NCBI GenBank assembly: GCA_963747835.1
Contig: CAVVGO010000003.1
Location: 62,001-126,000, forward strand
Length of the DNA: 64,000 nt
DNA from: JAJPKK01 sp963747835
GTDB lineage: Bacteria; Pseudomonadota; Alphaproteobacteria; Rhizobiales; Xanthobacteraceae
Reading direction: 5' to 3'
The notes under the pieces are model-generated. The model had not been told where the DNA came from. It did not search any database and saw nothing but the letters and a program-made list of their open reading frames with translations. This document shows, one piece after another, positions 63,214-64,000 of the stretch; position 1 is the stretch's first letter; the number at the start of each line of letters is the position of its first letter. A program made the position numbers and the translations under genes.

Positions 63214-63699
63214 GTGACGGAAAAATTCGACATCACGCTCAATATCAACGGCCGTGATTACCCGGTCCGGATCGAGCCGCGACGCACGCTGGTTGACGCC
63301 ATCCGGGACGATTGCGGCCAGACCGGCACCCACATCGGCTGCGAGCACGGCGTCTGCGGAGCTTGCACCATCATCCTGGAAGACGAGGCGGTACGGTCGT
63401 GCCTGATGTTCGCCATCCAGGCCAACGGCAAGAAAATCCGCACCGTCGAAGGGCTGGCGAAGGGCGATGTGCTGCATCCAGTCCAGCAAGCTTTCATCGA
63501 CCATCACGGCCTGCAATGCGGCTTCTGCACTCCAGGCTTCCTGATGCTCGCCGTCAACGTGCTCGAGCGCCAGCCCGACATCGGTGACGACGAATTGCTC
63601 GACGTGCTGTCCTCGAACCTGTGCCGCTGCACCGGCTATCAGAACATCATCAAGGCGGTGCGCGCCGCGCGGGCGGAGATGCGCAAGGTGAGTGCGTAG
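63214..63699 (+). CDS. molybdenum hydroxylase [2Fe-2S] subunit, set 2
   Basis: A 161-residue small subunit: CEHGVCGACTIILEDEAVRSC is the first cluster region, and CGFCTPGFLM plus CRCTGYQN the second. The start is GTG at 63214, five bases after the UbiD stop. It completes the set 2 hydroxylase (FAD, Moco, Fe-S). The position after ubiD shows that the decarboxylase is an integral part of the operon. Confidence 0.9.
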   Translation: MTEKFDITLNINGRDYPVRIEPRRTLVDAIRDDCGQTGTHIGCEHGVCGACTIILEDEAVRSCLMFAIQANGKKIRTVEGLAKGDVLHPVQQAFIDHHGLQCGFCTPGFLMLAVNVLERQPDIGDDELLDVLSSNLCRCTGYQNIIKAVRAARAEMRKVSA

Positions 63700-63729
63700 C
63701 GCCAGGCGCCGCGTGCCTTCGCAGCCTCC

Positions 63730-64000
63730 TCAAATCCTGTGCTCATCGCCCCGCTTGCGGCCCTGGAACGTCGACACGAACAGTTCATCGAGTGAAAACC
63801 GACGCGGCGTCAGGCCCTGCTCGTGGGAAAAGCCGGCGAGCATCTCCAACGTCTTGCGGTTCTTCTCGGTGAGGCCGTACTCCCATGGATCGGGTCCGAG
63901 AATGCGTTCCTGCTCTTCCAATGCTTCCTGATACCAGGCGAGCGGCACGACGCGCGGGTTCTTCATGCGCTCCATGGCGATCGCCTTTGCCTTGTTGAAG
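63730..64000 (-). CDS. 4,5-dihydroxyphthalate decarboxylase-like protein (C-terminal part)
   Basis: Only the last 89 residues are inside the window; the gene continues past position 64000. The visible part, KAKAIAMERMKNPRVVPLAW then EQERILGPDPWEYGL and MLAGFSHEQGLTPRRFSLDELF, matches the C-terminus of 4,5-dihydroxyphthalate decarboxylase and related binding-protein-fold enzymes. It converges on the hydroxylase operon and supports an aromatic carboxylate theme. Some proteins with this fold are transport binding proteins, so the reaction is not certain. Confidence 0.7.
   Translation of the reverse strand, partial: FNKAKAIAMERMKNPRVVPLAWYQEALEEQERILGPDPWEYGLTEKNRKTLEMLAGFSHEQGLTPRRFSLDELFVSTFQGRKRGDEHRI

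Noticed and set aside
54373..63699. Aerobic CO dehydrogenase (coxMSL)
   Set aside because: Neither large subunit has the AYRCSFR-type loop needed for the Cu-Mo site, and coxD/E/F accessory genes are absent.
63730..64000. Complete small gene starting at 63975
   Set aside because: The same frame continues upstream (KAKAIAMERM) to the window edge without a stop, so the gene is partial.

Overview
This is a GC-rich window with the gene content of an alphaproteobacterium of the order Hyphomicrobiales, in the Bradyrhizobium/Rhodopseudomonas/Xanthobacteraceae range. The lineage is inferred from the family mix (LIV-type ABC transporters, CaiB/BaiF CoA-transferases, Bug/TctC and NMT1-type binding proteins, several molybdenum hydroxylases, MctP, BdhA), from a perfect FNR/FixK box, and from dispersed REP-like palindromes. 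No rRNA, tRNA, prophage, insertion sequence or CRISPR array was seen.

Layout: 0-7 kb holds the end of a LIV-type ABC transporter (frameshifted livG-like, intact livF-like), four tandem paralogues of the MetE catalytic core, and a CaiB/BaiF CoA-transferase with an internal stop. 7-10.2 kb is a marR-emrA-emrB-type efflux operon with a likely operator. 10.3-13.7 kb carries a PcaC-like protein, a secreted regulatory-domain/cytochrome c/beta-propeller fusion and a small c-type cytochrome behind an FNR/FixK box. 13.8-16.2 kb is a tight bdhA-patatin-macrodomain operon. 16.5-24.4 kb is mixed: a Fur-like remnant, EamA and AI-2E transporters, a periplasmic MBL/AhpD-like pair, ispG, a TetR regulator with operators, and small proteins. 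24.4-29.6 kb has a TctC remnant, a YedZ-like cytochrome, a lipoprotein, an MctP-type symporter with its DUF3311 partner, and an MltB transglycosylase.

29.6-39.9 kb is decayed and repeat-rich. A broken paralogue of the 21-kb periplasmic gene, a frameshifted CocE-type hydrolase, a class IV aminotransferase, a frameshifted NMT1-type binding protein and a TIR-transmembrane gene with a nonsense codon and a frameshift are followed by small secreted proteins and an NHL-repeat protein. The lost C-terminus of the TIR gene resembles the small secreted protein encoded next to it.

40-44.6 kb is a compact pyrimidine block (pyrK-pyrD class 1B-pyrC-pyrE) followed by a coxG-like gene. A DUF1778/GNAT toxin-antitoxin pair and an NDP-forming acyl-CoA synthetase come next. 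47.8-53.2 kb carries three tandem PQQ-dependent dehydrogenases, all with the Asp-x-Asp signature of lanthanide enzymes and all with Asp in place of the usual metal-binding Glu; an XRE-type regulator follows. 54.4-63.7 kb carries two divergent molybdenum hydroxylase gene sets, one with a UbiD-family decarboxylase inserted, and the window ends in a gene resembling 4,5-dihydroxyphthalate decarboxylase. Together these suggest oxidation of alcohols and aromatic or heteroaromatic carboxylates.

At least nine frame lesions are visible, mostly single-base insertions. They may be real pseudogenes or assembly errors, and this matters for reading several loci.
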